The notes beneath the pieces are model-generated. The model was given only the letters and a program-made list of their open reading frames with translations, did no database searches and was not told the origin of the DNA. Source: Aquificales bacterium (GTDB taxonomy: Bacteria > Aquificota > Aquificia > Aquificales > Aquificaceae). Taken from it: 64,000 nt of DNA. Positions 28,182 to 37,553 of this stretch are shown in pieces. The DNA lies in assembly GCA_027037055.1 (NCBI GenBank), contig JALWBR010000022.1, forward strand, positions 27,776-91,775, given 5' to 3'. Positions within the stretch are counted from its first letter, which is position 1, and each line of letters opens with the position of its first letter. A program made the translations under genes and the position numbers.

Positions 28182-29200
28182 ACTATAAGGGGCTTTAAAT
28201 CTATTCCCTCGTCCTCTTTAAAACCCGCCATTATATTCATATTCTGAACAGCCTGCAGTGAAGCTCCTTTACCCAAATTGTCAATAGCACTTATTATCGT
28301 ATAAATACCCGTTCTCCTATCATATAAGGGACATATAAGGGCATAGTTCGTACCCCTTACCCAGGATATATGGGGCGGTTCCTTCAAGACCTTAACAAAC
28401 TTTTCCCCCTCATAAACGGATTTAAAAAGTTCAAACACATCGTTTACAGCCTCACCTTTAACATAAACGGTTGATATCATCCCTCTTGATACGGGGATTA
28501 CAGAAGGAACAAACCTTATAGATACGTTTACTCCCAATCTTCTTATAACATCCTCCATCTCTGGTGTATGTCTGTGCTTTAACGGAGAATATACAAAAGC
28601 ATCACCGAACATTTCGGGAAAGTGAAATACCTGCCTTGTTTTCCTTCCAGCACCGCTCACACCGGATACTGCATGAACTACGATATCTTTAATTTCTATC
28701 CTTTCTTTTATAAAAGGATAAAGGGCAAGAAGGGTTGCGGTAGGATAACATCCAGGATTTGCAACAAGATGTGCATTCTTTATATCTTCCCTGAATATCT
28801 CCGGCAAACCGTACACAGCCCTTTCAAGAAGATAAGAATACTCATGCATAAAGTTGTAGTATTCCTCATACACCTTTTTATCCCTTATCCTGTAGGCTCC
28901 AGAAAGATCAATAACTTTGAAACCCCTGCTTAGTAAAGAAGGCACGAGGGTTAAAGAAACTTCATGGGGAGTACACAGAAAAACTACATCCGTATTAGGG
29001 TCCACATCCTCCGATATATAAAGATCTGCTATACCTTCCGCCAAAGTAATAGGTATAACATCACTGAGTTTCTTTCCTTTATCTGTTCGTGAAACTACGG
29101 ATGTAATCCTTACCTTCTTATGGGAAACCAGAACCCTTAAGAGCTCTATTCCGGTATAACCTGTAACACCTACAAGTGATACTTTTAACGCTTGCTCCAC
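28178..29200 (-). CDS. argC: N-acetyl-gamma-glutamyl-phosphate reductase
   Basis: 340 residues. The NADP-binding start VSLVGVTGYTGIELLR and the catalytic cysteine in NPGCYPTA are both present. It is the third step of arginine synthesis. The start overlaps the rpsI end by 16 nt, so it is read as the third gene of an rplM-rpsI-argC operon. Confidence 0.96.
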   Translation of the reverse strand: MEQALKVSLVGVTGYTGIELLRVLVSHKKVRITSVVSRTDKGKKLSDVIPITLAEGIADLYISEDVDPNTDVVFLCTPHEVSLTLVPSLLSRGFKVIDLSGAYRIRDKKVYEEYYNFMHEYSYLLERAVYGLPEIFREDIKNAHLVANPGCYPTATLLALYPFIKERIEIKDIVVHAVSGVSGAGRKTRQVFHFPEMFGDAFVYSPLKHRHTPEMEDVIRRLGVNVSIRFVPSVIPVSRGMISTVYVKGEAVNDVFELFKSVYEGEKFVKVLKEPPHISWVRGTNYALICPLYDRRTGIYTIISAIDNLGKGASLQAVQNMNIMAGFKEDEGIDLKPLIV

Positions 29201-29622
29201 CTATACTTAGCCCTTGCACCCATCTGACCGTACTTCTTCCTCTCCTTCTTACGGGCATCCCTTGTAAGCAATCCCGCTTTTTTAAGGGACGGTCTTAAAT
29301 CTGGATTGTAATTCACCAAAGCCTTAGCAATTCCGTACATTATGGCTTCCGCTTGACTTGATATACCTCCGCCCTCTACGGTAGCGTATATACCGAATTT
29401 GCCTTCAAGACCTACAACTTTAAAAGGTTTCAGCACCTTGTTAAACAATGTTTCCCTTTGAAGGTAATCCTTTAAATATCTTTCCTTACCGCTGTCCTTT
29501 GCCTTAACAATCATCTTATCAGTGTCCTTAAGAAGCCATACCCGTGCTACGGAAGTTTTTCTTTTACCCGTTCCGTAAAAGGAATTCTCGGGGGTTATTG
29601 TAAAATCCTTTAACTTGTTCAT
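29185..29622 (-). CDS. rpsI: 30S ribosomal protein S9
   Basis: 145 residues. [15 protein letters not shown] near the start and the C-terminal [17 protein letters not shown] are hallmarks of S9; the tail reaches the ribosomal P site. It overlaps rplM by 4 nt, the usual rplM-rpsI pairing. Confidence 0.97.
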   Translation of the reverse strand: MNKLKDFTITPENSFYGTGKRKTSVARVWLLKDTDKMIVKAKDSGKERYLKDYLQRETLFNKVLKPFKVVGLEGKFGIYATVEGGGISSQAEAIMYGIAKALVNYNPDLRPSLKKAGLLTRDARKKERKKYGQMGARAKYRWSKR

Positions 29623-30053
29623 ACATTAACCTCCAACATCTTGGGCTTTTGAGCCTGATGGGGATGGGAACTTCCCCTGTATATCTTAAGTCTTTTTAAC
29701 ATTCTGTGACCGAGTTTATTTTTGGGAAGCATCCTTTTAACTGCAAGCCTCAATACTTCTTCCGGTTTGTTCTCAAGCATCCATTTCAATGATCTCTCCT
29801 TTAATCCTCCCGGATATCCAGAATGTCTGTAATAAATTTTTTGATCAAGCTTTTTACCCGTTACCCTTATCTTCTCCGCATTAATGACTATAACAAAATC
29901 ACCGCAATCTACATCGGGCTGATAATAAACCTTATGTTTTCCCCTTATGATCTTCGCTATCTCAGAGGCAAGCCTTCCCAGTATTTTGCCTTCCGCATCC
30001 ACAACCCACCATTCTCTGTGAACTTCGTGAGGTTTAACTCTGTATGTTTTCAT
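29619..30053 (-). CDS. rplM: 50S ribosomal protein L13
   Basis: 144 residues from the ATG at 30053, preceded by AAAAGGAGAG. An in-frame ATG nine codons further upstream adds residues not found in L13 and is rejected. The [24 protein letters not shown] and [14 protein letters not shown] segments are typical. It heads the rplM-rpsI-argC operon. Confidence 0.96.
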   Translation of the reverse strand: MKTYRVKPHEVHREWWVVDAEGKILGRLASEIAKIIRGKHKVYYQPDVDCGDFVIVINAEKIRVTGKKLDQKIYYRHSGYPGGLKERSLKWMLENKPEEVLRLAVKRMLPKNKLGHRMLKRLKIYRGSSHPHQAQKPKMLEVNV

Positions 30054-30087
30054 CCTTACTCTCCTTTTCAAGTAGCACAATATTTTA

Positions 30088-31047
30088 TTACTTTTTACCT
30101 ATATAATCAAGAGTGTTGACCCTTGATCCGTCCATAGCTCTTATCTCAAACCTTATATGGCAATCATCGGTTGCAAACCTTCTGCCCACCCTTCCTATGA
30201 CTTCCCCTTTCCTAACCCTTTGATCCTCTTTAACAAGTATCTCGCTGTTATAGGCATAAAGGGTCATAAAACCTTTATGTTCAAGAATAACAAGATTTCC
30301 ATAATTACTCATGCCGTCTCCCGCATACATTACCCTTCCGTCCTCCACCGCTTTAACCTCCGTACCGCAGGGTGCATAAATGTTTATGCCGTGAGAAGCC
30401 CTTTCAACTTTACCGTTGACGGGCAACAGATCAAGTTTAACCTTAGGAATAACCGCAGGTATAACCACCGTTTCCTTTACAGGTATCCGCAACCTCTGAC
30501 CCACCCTTATACGGGTTGATTTAAGTCCGTTGATCCTCATTATCCTTTTATAGGGAACACCAAACTTCCTGGCTATTTTTATAAGTGTATCTCCTCTTCT
30601 TACCCTGTATGTAACATAAGTATATACAACCTTTCTTTTACCGCCCTTCTTTACAACCGGGATCTTTAAAAGCTGACCCACATAAATCCTGCTTGATCTT
30701 AACCTGTTTACCCTTTTAAGGGTTTTCACGGAAACCCGGTACTTCTTGGCTATCTCCGATAAGGTATCTCCTCTTTTTACCCTGTAGTAAATATAGGATG
30801 TGTATTTCTTTTTATACTTCTTAGTTTTTTTCTTCTTAACCGGTATGCATATACGCTGACCTATCTTCAGGTACTTCCCTACTCGCGGATTAGCTCTTCT
30901 TAACTTCCTTATACTTATACCTTCCCTTTTGGCAATCTTCCACCACGAATCACCCCTCCTAACCTTGTAATACTTACACTCCTTAGCAAATATCTCCTGC
31001 ACCGAAATAAGACTAATAGCGAATATCAAAACTACCAGTACTCTCAA
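30088..31047 (-). CDS. Secreted triple-LysM protein with degenerate LytM (M23) domain
   Basis: About 319 residues. A TTG at 31047 sits 6 nt after GGAGG and is preferred; the TTG just before it is also possible. A signal peptide (about 1-22) is followed by three LysM repeats (about 27-70, 87-131, 147-190), each with a (V)(R/K)RGD core, and a LytM domain (about 215-310). The zinc site is damaged: the usual HxGxD reads SHGIN and the usual HxH reads HIR. This matches non-catalytic activators such as NlpD and EnvC, which switch on amidases during cell separation. It overlaps acyP by 35 nt. Confidence 0.87.
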   Translation of the reverse strand: MRVLVVLIFAISLISVQEIFAKECKYYKVRRGDSWWKIAKREGISIRKLRRANPRVGKYLKIGQRICIPVKKKKTKKYKKKYTSYIYYRVKRGDTLSEIAKKYRVSVKTLKRVNRLRSSRIYVGQLLKIPVVKKGGKRKVVYTYVTYRVRRGDTLIKIARKFGVPYKRIMRINGLKSTRIRVGQRLRIPVKETVVIPAVIPKVKLDLLPVNGKVERASHGINIYAPCGTEVKAVEDGRVMYAGDGMSNYGNLVILEHKGFMTLYAYNSEILVKEDQRVRKGEVIGRVGRRFATDDCHIRFEIRAMDGSRVNTLDYIGKK

Positions 31048-31285
31048 CAAACCCCTCCTTCACTATGTGAATAGACTTAACATCAGCAAGGGGAGGACCT
31101 TCCATAAGATCTTTAATGAAGTACCACAACACTTCATCGTCTCCCGTAACATAAACCTCAACCCTTCCGTCCGGTAGGTTCCTTACCCATCCAGAAAGAC
31201 CGTAGCTGTCAGCCACCCTCTTTGTAAAGTTCCTGTAACCTACACCCTGAACCCTACCTTCAACAAAAATTCTGAGGGCAGTCAT
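31013..31285 (-). CDS. acyP: Acylphosphatase
   Basis: 90 residues, the normal size. The catalytic signature GRVQGVGYRNF (phosphate loop and Arg) and GWVRNLPDGRVEV (catalytic Asn) are both present. It hydrolyses acyl phosphates. It overlaps the start of the LysM gene downstream. A TATTAT box lies 7 nt before its ATG in the short divergent gap. Confidence 0.94.
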   Translation of the reverse strand: MTALRIFVEGRVQGVGYRNFTKRVADSYGLSGWVRNLPDGRVEVYVTGDDEVLWYFIKDLMEGPPLADVKSIHIVKEGFVESTGSFDIRY

Positions 31286-31306
31286 GTTTAATATAATAAT
31301 TCTATT
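31286..31306. promoter_or_regulatory. 21-bp divergent promoter (acyP / Trm112-like gene)
   Basis: On the plus strand TATAAT (31292-31297) is followed by 9 nt and the ATG at 31307. On the minus strand TATTAT lies 7 nt before the acyP ATG. The gap is too short for two leaders, so both transcripts should start at or near their ATG. Confidence 0.55.
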
Positions 31307-31477
31307 ATGTTGTCGGAAGATTTGATAAACATTCTTGCATGCCCGAGATGTAAGGAAAGCCTTAAATACATAAAGGATGAAAATATACTCGTGTGTAAGA
31401 AATGCAACATATTTTTTGAAATTAGGGAAGGTATTCCTATCCTCCTTCCCGATGCGGGAAAACCTCTGAAAGAATAA
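31307..31477 (+). CDS. Trm112/YcaR-like small zinc protein
   Basis: 56 residues. It reads MLSEDLINILACPRC at the start, has a second cysteine pair in CKKC and ends with EIREGIPILLPD. This is the Trm112p-like (UPF0434/YcaR) pattern: two CxxC pairs followed by a Gly-Ile-Pro-(I/V)(L/M) strand. Such proteins often support methyltransferases. It has its own TATAAT box 9 nt upstream, with no ribosome binding site. The 3' end overlaps the convergent HAD gene by 41 nt. Confidence 0.85.
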   Translation: MLSEDLINILACPRCKESLKYIKDENILVCKKCNIFFEIREGIPILLPDAGKPLKE

Positions 31478-32126
31478 GTTTTAACAACTCATCCCTGTTA
31501 TCCGCGGAAAGGTCCGCCCCTATATCCGCACTATTTTGAACTTCCCTGTAGTGTATAAGTTTACAGGGTTTACCGTATATCTTCCTGTAAAAATAAACCA
31601 TCTCCCCATCAGCGGGTGTATCACCTATGTAAATGAAACTATCAATACCAAGCATTTCAACAGCCATGTGAAGAGGAAAAGGATTGGGTTTCCTCAGAAA
31701 GGAATCATTTATATCATCTTCATCAACTATAACATCAAAAAATCCCTTAAGATTAAATTTGTTTAAAGCATACTCAAGATCTTCCCTCGGTCTTCCCGTA
31801 ACTATACCAAGGGGCACATTCAATCCTTTAAGCTCTTTGAAAAAACCTTCATCCAGAAGGAGCCTCTCCCTGTCCCTCAAACTTCTGTAAATATCTTCAA
31901 AAACATTGACAAGCTCATTATAGTCAACACTTATTCCCCTTTCCTTCAAAAGTTCGTATGTTGCATCCCAGTCATTGTTTATGGATCTTTCGTATTTAAA
32001 CCTTCTTATATAATCCTTGCTTATATCTTCGGAAGAAAAATATTTGAAAGTTTCCGCAATGGCGGAGTGATAAGAATCCCTTACATCCACTATAACACCG
32101 TCAACATCAAAGATTATACCGTACAT
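31437..32126 (-). CDS. HAD-family phosphatase (subfamily IA)
   Basis: 229 residues. HAD motif I is FDVDGVIVD, motif II is IVTGRPRED, the lysine lies in RKPNPFP and motif IV is YIGDTPADG. The helical cap sits between motifs I and II. It could be a phosphoglycolate phosphatase or a related house-cleaning enzyme; the substrate cannot be read. It starts two bases after the LysR gene stop, so the two are probably co-transcribed. Confidence 0.87.
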   Translation of the reverse strand: MYGIIFDVDGVIVDVRDSYHSAIAETFKYFSSEDISKDYIRRFKYERSINNDWDATYELLKERGISVDYNELVNVFEDIYRSLRDRERLLLDEGFFKELKGLNVPLGIVTGRPREDLEYALNKFNLKGFFDVIVDEDDINDSFLRKPNPFPLHMAVEMLGIDSFIYIGDTPADGEMVYFYRKIYGKPCKLIHYREVQNSADIGADLSADNRDELLKLILSEVFPHREGG

Positions 32127-32128
32127 AC

Positions 32129-33046
32129 TCAGGACTTTTTTGCCACTATATCACCCGCGGTTGTGGAAAGCAGGTACTTTATAAACTGATTTGCAAGAAA
32201 ACTTATACTGTTATCCTTCGGATAAATTATATAAAAGTTACGCTTGGCATCAAAACCGTTTATCCTGACGGGTACCACATCCCCCCTCTCCACATACCTT
32301 TCAACCACACCCCTTGAAAGGAAGGATGCACCGTAACCGCTTCTTACCATATTAAGTATGGTTCTTATACAGTTAACCTCTATCTTTATGTTAAGCTTAT
32401 CACAGGAAATACCCAATTTCTCTAAAGCAACCTTGACTATCCTCCTTGCCTCAGAATTACCTTCCCTCATGATGAGATCTATGTTGTACAACTCCTCCGG
32501 TTCTATCTCACCCCTCTTGGCTACCTCGGAATCGGGATGGGTGAAAAATACTATCTCATCCCTTAACCATGCTATGCTTGAAAATTTGGATGACGGCTCC
32601 TTTTCAACTATACCCATATTTATAATGCCAGAAGATAGAGCATCCTCAACCTGATTGGAGTTACCTACAAACATCTTTATGGTTATGCTCGGAAGCTGTT
32701 TGTGAAAACTTGTTATAAGCTCGGGTATCTTGTACTCGGAAAAGGAAGCACTGACACCTATGAAGAGGGTGTCTTTTATATCCTTCTTTATCTTTGTTAT
32801 CTCCTCAACGAGTCCCTCATAGCTTGATAGGAGCGACTTAGCCATTTCGTGTATCCTCTTACCCTCCTCCGTAAGTACCATCCTACCACCCTGTCTTTGG
32901 AATAACCTTGCACCTATTATCTTCTCAAGGGACTTTATCTGCTGGGTTACTGCGGGCTGAGTTATATAAAGGATTTCCGACGCCTTGGAAAAACTCCCCA
33001 GCTCCGCAACTATTACAAAAGTCTTAAGCTTTACTATATCTATCAT
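32129..33046 (-). CDS. LysR-family transcriptional regulator
   Basis: 305 residues. The N-terminal winged helix (LKTFVIVAELGSFSKASEIL, TQPAVTQQIKSLE) and the substrate-binding domain are complete. The order regulator then HAD phosphatase in one operon suggests it may respond to a phosphorylated metabolite. A -10 box and a dyad that could be its own operator lie upstream (33058-33091). CbbR-type function is possible but not supported by Calvin-cycle neighbours. Confidence 0.92.
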   Translation of the reverse strand: MIDIVKLKTFVIVAELGSFSKASEILYITQPAVTQQIKSLEKIIGARLFQRQGGRMVLTEEGKRIHEMAKSLLSSYEGLVEEITKIKKDIKDTLFIGVSASFSEYKIPELITSFHKQLPSITIKMFVGNSNQVEDALSSGIINMGIVEKEPSSKFSSIAWLRDEIVFFTHPDSEVAKRGEIEPEELYNIDLIMREGNSEARRIVKVALEKLGISCDKLNIKIEVNCIRTILNMVRSGYGASFLSRGVVERYVERGDVVPVRINGFDAKRNFYIIYPKDNSISFLANQFIKYLLSTTAGDIVAKKS

Positions 33047-33057
33047 CAGATATTTTT

Positions 33058-33091
33058 ATTATAAGCTTTACTTTTTACAATTACAAGTAAT
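33058..33091 (-). promoter_or_regulatory. LysR gene promoter with candidate autoregulatory dyad
   Basis: On the minus strand TATAAT covers 33063-33058, 11 nt before the LysR ATG. About 17 bp upstream, over the -35 position, is the perfect 5-bp dyad ATTAC-AA-GTAAT (33080-33091). LysR proteins commonly bind T/A-rich dyads of this kind to control their own gene. Confidence 0.45.
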
Positions 33092-33122
33092 TTTTATATG
33101 GCAATATTAAGATATTCCAACT

Positions 33123-33779
33123 TTACCTCACCCCGAGGATCTTATGAATTTGCGGAATGACCTTCAAGCTGTAGCCCCTTTTAATAAATTCATCCTGAAT
33201 GTTTATAGCCTTTATTATCATCTCCTTTCTGTTATTTTCGGGTTGGAGTATAACAAGACCTTTTTCAACAAAGGGTTTGAACTCCTTTCTTTCAAGAACG
33301 GAAGCGTCAAATCTTTCATCTATAACGAATTTTAGCTCATTAATAAAATCTATAAGCCTTTCATCAATCCTGAAACCCGCCTCTTCCTTGGGTGAACACG
33401 AAAGGTAAATCTTATCAAGTAACTCTTCCATACCCTCTATCCAGAGGGTACCGTTGGTTTCTATCTGAACGAGATAATTTTCTTCAATAAGTAAAGCACA
33501 CAGATGTTTTATGTTCTGTTCGGTAAAGGGTTCTCCTCCCGTTATAACAACATGTCTGCATCTATATTTTGAGATGTGCCGAAATATATCCTCTATATCC
33601 ATCTTTCTTTCAACAAAACTTAGGGATGAGGGTTGATCACACCACGGGCATCTTATATTGCACCCCTGAATTCTTACAAACACACACGGGGACCCGACAA
33701 GAAAACCTTCGCCTTGAATAGATTTATATATTTCGTTTATATTCAGAGCAACGGTTTTTCCAATTTCATCTCGTAGCAT
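33123..33779 (-). CDS. queE: 7-carboxy-7-deazaguanine synthase (radical SAM)
   Basis: 218 residues. The iron-sulfur motif is CNIRCPWC (CX3CX2C), preceded by YKSIQGEG, and TGGEPF follows; this is the QueE pattern. It makes the deazaguanine ring for queuosine. The chosen start lies inside infB with a 37-nt overlap; no better start codon is available before the conserved NEIYKSIQGEG. Confidence 0.9.
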   Translation of the reverse strand: MLRDEIGKTVALNINEIYKSIQGEGFLVGSPCVFVRIQGCNIRCPWCDQPSSLSFVERKMDIEDIFRHISKYRCRHVVITGGEPFTEQNIKHLCALLIEENYLVQIETNGTLWIEGMEELLDKIYLSCSPKEEAGFRIDERLIDFINELKFVIDERFDASVLERKEFKPFVEKGLVILQPENNRKEMIIKAINIQDEFIKRGYSLKVIPQIHKILGVR

Positions 33780-35845
33780 TCTATAATATCACCGACCTTT
33801 ATGTCATTAAAATTCCTAAGTTTGATACCGCATTCATAACCTTTTGCAACCTCCTGTACATCCTCTTTGTATCTTCTTACATTCTCTATCTCACCGTCGT
33901 ATATAACAACCCCGTCCCTTATAAGCCTTGCCTTCGCATTTCTAACAATTTTTCCGTCAAGAACATAACAACCAGCTACCGTACCCGCCCCCTTTATCTT
34001 AAAGGTAGCCCTAACTTCCGCACTACCCAAAAGAACTTCCTTTTCAACTGGCTCAAGTAAGCCTTCCATAGCCTTTTTGATATCATCTATGACCTGATAA
34101 ATAACAGAGTACAATCTTAGGTCAACCTTCTCCCTTTCCAGCACCTCCCTAACCTTCGGATCCGGTCTCGTGTTAAAACCTATGATTATTGCATTGGTTG
34201 CCTTTGCCAGCATAACATCGTTCTCGGATATGCCTCCTACCGCACCGTGTATAACCCTTATGTTCACCTTTTCGGTAGAAAGCTCGTCAAGAGATTTCTT
34301 TATTGCCTCCAATGACCCTATGGTATCCGCTTTTATTATCACATTTAGTTCCTTTATATCACCCTCTTGAATTTTCTTAAACAACTCCTCAAGTTTGAAA
34401 CCCGTAACCACCTTCTGTTCTTTCTTCTCCCTTCTCTGTTCCGCAATCTGCTTTGCCTTCTTTTCACTCTCAACTACAACGAGCGTATCACCAGGATCAG
34501 GTAAATCTTCAAACCCAAGGATTTCAACGGGAGTTGATGGGGGAGCTTCTTTAAGCCTTTCACCCCTGTCATTGAACATTGCCCTAACCCTTCCGTAGGT
34601 TGCACCCGCAACGAATATATCGCCGACCCTGAGTGTACCTTCCTGAACTATAACCGTTGCTACAGGACCCCTATGTCTATCAAGCTTTGATTCTATAACC
34701 GTACCCTTTGCCCTTTTTGTGGGATCCGCCTTAAGCTCAAGTATATCCGCAAGCAGTAGTATCATCTCAAGAAGCTGATCAACATTCTGACCGGTCTTTG
34801 CTGACACATCAACAAATATGGTATCACCGCCCCAATCTTCGGGAATGAGACCGTGTTCCGAAAGCTCCCTTCTTACCTTCATGGGATCCGCATTCGGCTT
34901 ATCTATCTTGTTAACTGCCACTATTATGGGTACATTGAAAGCCTTCGCATGGTTTATTGCCTCAACAGTTTGAGGCATCACACCATCATCCGCTGCAACA
35001 ACAAGCACTGCTATATCCGTTACCTTAGCTCCCCTTGCCCTCAAACTTGTAAAGGCTTCATGCCCCGGAGTGTCAAGAAATGTTATCTTCTTGCCATCGG
35101 GAGTCTCCACCATATAGGCTCCTATATGTTGAGTTATACCGCCCTTTTCCTTCGCTGCTATGTTTGATCTCCTTATGGTATCAAGAAGTGTGGTTTTACC
35201 GTGATCAACATGACCCATTATTACAACTATGGGGGGTCTCGGTTGTAGATTCTCCGATACCGTTTCCTCCTTTTCAATTTCTTCCTTTTCTTCCTCTTCC
35301 TTTTTCACTTCCGCAAGATACCCGTACTCCTCCGCTATCTCCACCGCCACATTAGGATCCACACCCTGATTTATGGTAGCAAGGATACCCCTTTTTAAAA
35401 GCTTGGCTATTATATCGTTAGGCGACACATCCAACATATCCGCCAACTCCCTGACCGTTATAACTTCCGGAATTGTAAGTATTTTTATTTCTTCCTCCTC
35501 CTTCTTTTTTTCTATCTTTTTCTCTACCTTCTTCTCCTTTTTTTCTTCTTTAACTTCCTCCTTTTCTTTCTTTTCCTCCTTAATCTCCCGTTCTTCCTTC
35601 CGTTCCTCCTTAACCGCTACAGCCGTCTCCTCCTTCTTTTCCCTCTCCTCCGCCTTTTTTTCCTCTTTCTCCTTTTCCGCCTTTACCCTATCCTGGAAAG
35701 TTTCATATACTATATTCAACTCTTCCTCGGAAAGATATGCAAAGTTAGATTTTTTCTTAAACCCCCACTCGCTCAGTACATTATTTATCTCCTTAACCGA
35801 GACATTAAGCTCTTTTGCAACCTCTTGCATTCTTTTTTTACTCAA
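33743..35845 (-). CDS. infB: Translation initiation factor IF-2
   Basis: About 700 residues. An N-terminal helix region (1-45) is followed by a long K/E tract (about 55-125), an IF2-N domain (about 125-170), a GTPase with [16 protein letters not shown] and NKID, then domains II to IV. The likely start is the TTG at 35845, eight nt after AGGAGG. A GTG three codons upstream begins on the last G of that same AGGAGG, which makes it a poor start. The first gene before queE. Confidence 0.95.
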   Translation of the reverse strand: MSKKRMQEVAKELNVSVKEINNVLSEWGFKKKSNFAYLSEEELNIVYETFQDRVKAEKEKEEKKAEEREKKEETAVAVKEERKEEREIKEEKKEKEEVKEEKKEKKVEKKIEKKKEEEEIKILTIPEVITVRELADMLDVSPNDIIAKLLKRGILATINQGVDPNVAVEIAEEYGYLAEVKKEEEEKEEIEKEETVSENLQPRPPIVVIMGHVDHGKTTLLDTIRRSNIAAKEKGGITQHIGAYMVETPDGKKITFLDTPGHEAFTSLRARGAKVTDIAVLVVAADDGVMPQTVEAINHAKAFNVPIIVAVNKIDKPNADPMKVRRELSEHGLIPEDWGGDTIFVDVSAKTGQNVDQLLEMILLLADILELKADPTKRAKGTVIESKLDRHRGPVATVIVQEGTLRVGDIFVAGATYGRVRAMFNDRGERLKEAPPSTPVEILGFEDLPDPGDTLVVVESEKKAKQIAEQRREKKEQKVVTGFKLEELFKKIQEGDIKELNVIIKADTIGSLEAIKKSLDELSTEKVNIRVIHGAVGGISENDVMLAKATNAIIIGFNTRPDPKVREVLEREKVDLRLYSVIYQVIDDIKKAMEGLLEPVEKEVLLGSAEVRATFKIKGAGTVAGCYVLDGKIVRNAKARLIRDGVVIYDGEIENVRRYKEDVQEVAKGYECGIKLRNFNDIKVGDIIECYEMKLEKPLL

Positions 35846-35901
35846 AGTATTCACCTCCTATAGAAGGAATATTATAATAAGCTTTTAATTGCTTTTTTCC
35901 A

Positions 35902-36684
35902 ATGGAAAAGCTGATATGTACTTTCAATGTTAACTCAATAAGGGCAAGGAAGGATCTCACCTTAGAGTGGCTCAAAAGGTCAGATATAGACATCCTGTGT
36001 CTCCAAGAATTGAAAGTTGATAATGATAACTTCCCTTACAAAGAATTTGAAAGTATAGGATACAAGTGTTATGTAAATGGTCAAAAGACCTACAACGGTG
36101 TTGCGATATGTTCAAAGGTGGAACTGAATAATGTGAAAATGGGTATGGGTGATGAATACTTTGACAGGCAAAGCAGGATAATAAGGGGAGAATACGGAGA
36201 TATAAAAATAATAAATGTATATATGCCTCACGGTGATGTAAGGGGATCGGAAAAGTTTTATTACAAGCTTGAATTTTATAAAAAATTTCTTGAGTTTTTG
36301 GATTCGGAATACTCACCCACAGATAAGATATGCCTTCTTGGTGATTTTAATGTTGCCATAGAAGATATTGATGTTTATGATCCGGAACTACTCAAGGATA
36401 CCATAGGCACGATGAAGGAAGAGAGGGAAGCCTTTTCTTCAATTCTCAAGTGGGGATTTATTGATGCTTTCAGATACTTGTATCCCGACAAGATTCAGTA
36501 CACTTGGTGGGATTATATAGGGGGAAAGATATGGAAAAATCAAGGCATGAGAATAGACTATATACTCCTGACTGAACCTTTGCTAAAACACCTTAAAGAC
36601 ATCTGGGTTGACCTCTGGCCGAGAAGGAGAAGAACACCAAAGCCCTCCGACCATGCTCCGCTTATAGGAAAGTTTGAAGTTTAG
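35902..36684 (+). CDS. xth: Exodeoxyribonuclease III (Xth-type AP endonuclease)
   Basis: 260 residues. The family motifs are clear: FNVNSIRARKD at the start, LQELKVD (metal-binding Glu), VYMPHGD, LGDFNVA (catalytic Asp/Asn) and the C-terminal SDHAPL (catalytic His). It cuts at abasic sites and trims 3' ends in base excision repair. The start is the ATG at 35902, diverging from infB. Confidence 0.95.
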   Translation: MEKLICTFNVNSIRARKDLTLEWLKRSDIDILCLQELKVDNDNFPYKEFESIGYKCYVNGQKTYNGVAICSKVELNNVKMGMGDEYFDRQSRIIRGEYGDIKIINVYMPHGDVRGSEKFYYKLEFYKKFLEFLDSEYSPTDKICLLGDFNVAIEDIDVYDPELLKDTIGTMKEEREAFSSILKWGFIDAFRYLYPDKIQYTWWDYIGGKIWKNQGMRIDYILLTEPLLKHLKDIWVDLWPRRRRTPKPSDHAPLIGKFEV

Positions 36685-36701
36685 AGCACTTACTAAAGAC
36701 T

Positions 36702-36707
36702 TATAAT
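36702..36707 (+). promoter_or_regulatory. -10 box close to start codon
   Basis: TATAAT ends 8 nt before the ATG at 36716. No ribosome binding site is visible in the gap. Confidence 0.5.
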
Positions 36708-36715
36708 TTAAAGGC

Positions 36716-37135
36716 ATGAAGGAGATTATCTTTGCACTGCTTTCTGCGATAGTTTGGGGTACCGCTCCCCTTCTGTTCAAGCTCGGATTGAGGGGTTCAA
36801 TATCCCCCCTCGCAGGAATACTTATCCATAATGCAACCGCAACCCTTTTTGCCCTTATAGCAATCCTTTTTACAAGGAGCAGTTTTTCTTATCCCCTTAA
36901 AGACATACTCATAGTCTCCTTCGGCGGTTTTGTATCGGGATTTATAGGCTTGCTACTTTATTACAAAGCCCTAAAGATAGGGGATGTGTCCATAGTAGCC
37001 CCTATTGCCGCATCCTCGCCCTTATGGGCAAGTCTTTTCGCCTTTGTATTTCTCGGCGAATCAATGAACGCCTATAAGATAACGGGAAGTTTACTTATCT
37101 TTGCGGGTATAACCCTTCTCTCCTTATCAAAATAA
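36716..37135 (+). CDS. Single-domain EamA (DMT-type) transporter protein
   Basis: 139 residues with five hydrophobic segments. The pattern IVWGTAPLLFKLGLR at the N-terminus and KALKIGDVSIVAPIAASSPLWASLFAFVFLGE is the EamA domain. Most relatives carry two such domains; a single-domain protein should work as a dimer, like small multidrug-resistance proteins. The substrate is unknown. Confidence 0.88.
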   Translation: MKEIIFALLSAIVWGTAPLLFKLGLRGSISPLAGILIHNATATLFALIAILFTRSSFSYPLKDILIVSFGGFVSGFIGLLLYYKALKIGDVSIVAPIAASSPLWASLFAFVFLGESMNAYKITGSLLIFAGITLLSLSK

Positions 37136-37144
37136 AGTTTATGC

Positions 37145-37150
37145 TATACT
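37145..37150 (+). promoter_or_regulatory. -10 box for atpC
   Basis: TATACT ends 10 nt before the atpC ATG, in a 25-bp gap after the EamA gene. Confidence 0.45.
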
Positions 37151-37160
37151 AATAAAATCC

Positions 37161-37553
37161 ATGATAAGGGTTGATATAGTTACACCCAAAGGATTGGCTT
37201 TTTCAAAGGATGTCAATTCCGTAAATATACCGACCGTTGAGGGAGAAGTGGGAGTATTGGAAAATCACATGTATATGTTGACACTTTTAAAACCGGGGCT
37301 TGTCTATTTTGATGGAAATGATAGGGACGGAATAGCGGTAACCTACGGTATAGTGGATATAACACCTAAGAAGGTAATAATACTGAGCGAAGAAGCCTAC
37401 GAGATGGGTGAAATTGATGTGGGCAAGGCTAAGCAGGAGTTTGAAGAGGCAGTTAAAAGGCTGGCAACAGCCCAAACCCTTGAGGAATTCACGGAGTGGG
37501 AGAAGATAAAGGAAAAAGCCCAAGCACTTATGACCATAGCGTCAAAGAGATAA
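37161..37553 (+). CDS. atpC: F1F0 ATP synthase epsilon subunit
   Basis: 130 residues. The N-terminal beta domain (VDIVTPKGLAFSKDVNSVNIPTVEGEVGVL) and the C-terminal two-helix hairpin are both present. Epsilon links F1 rotation to the c-ring and can inhibit ATP hydrolysis. No other atp gene is nearby; it stands alone, which is unusual since atpC normally follows atpD. Confidence 0.93.
   Translation: MIRVDIVTPKGLAFSKDVNSVNIPTVEGEVGVLENHMYMLTLLKPGLVYFDGNDRDGIAVTYGIVDITPKKVIILSEEAYEMGEIDVGKAKQEFEEAVKRLATAQTLEEFTEWEKIKEKAQALMTIASKR

Noticed and set aside
35080..35888. Long Ser/Phe-rich open frames on the plus strand opposite infB
   Set aside because: They mirror the K/E-rich tract of IF-2 and have no independent support.
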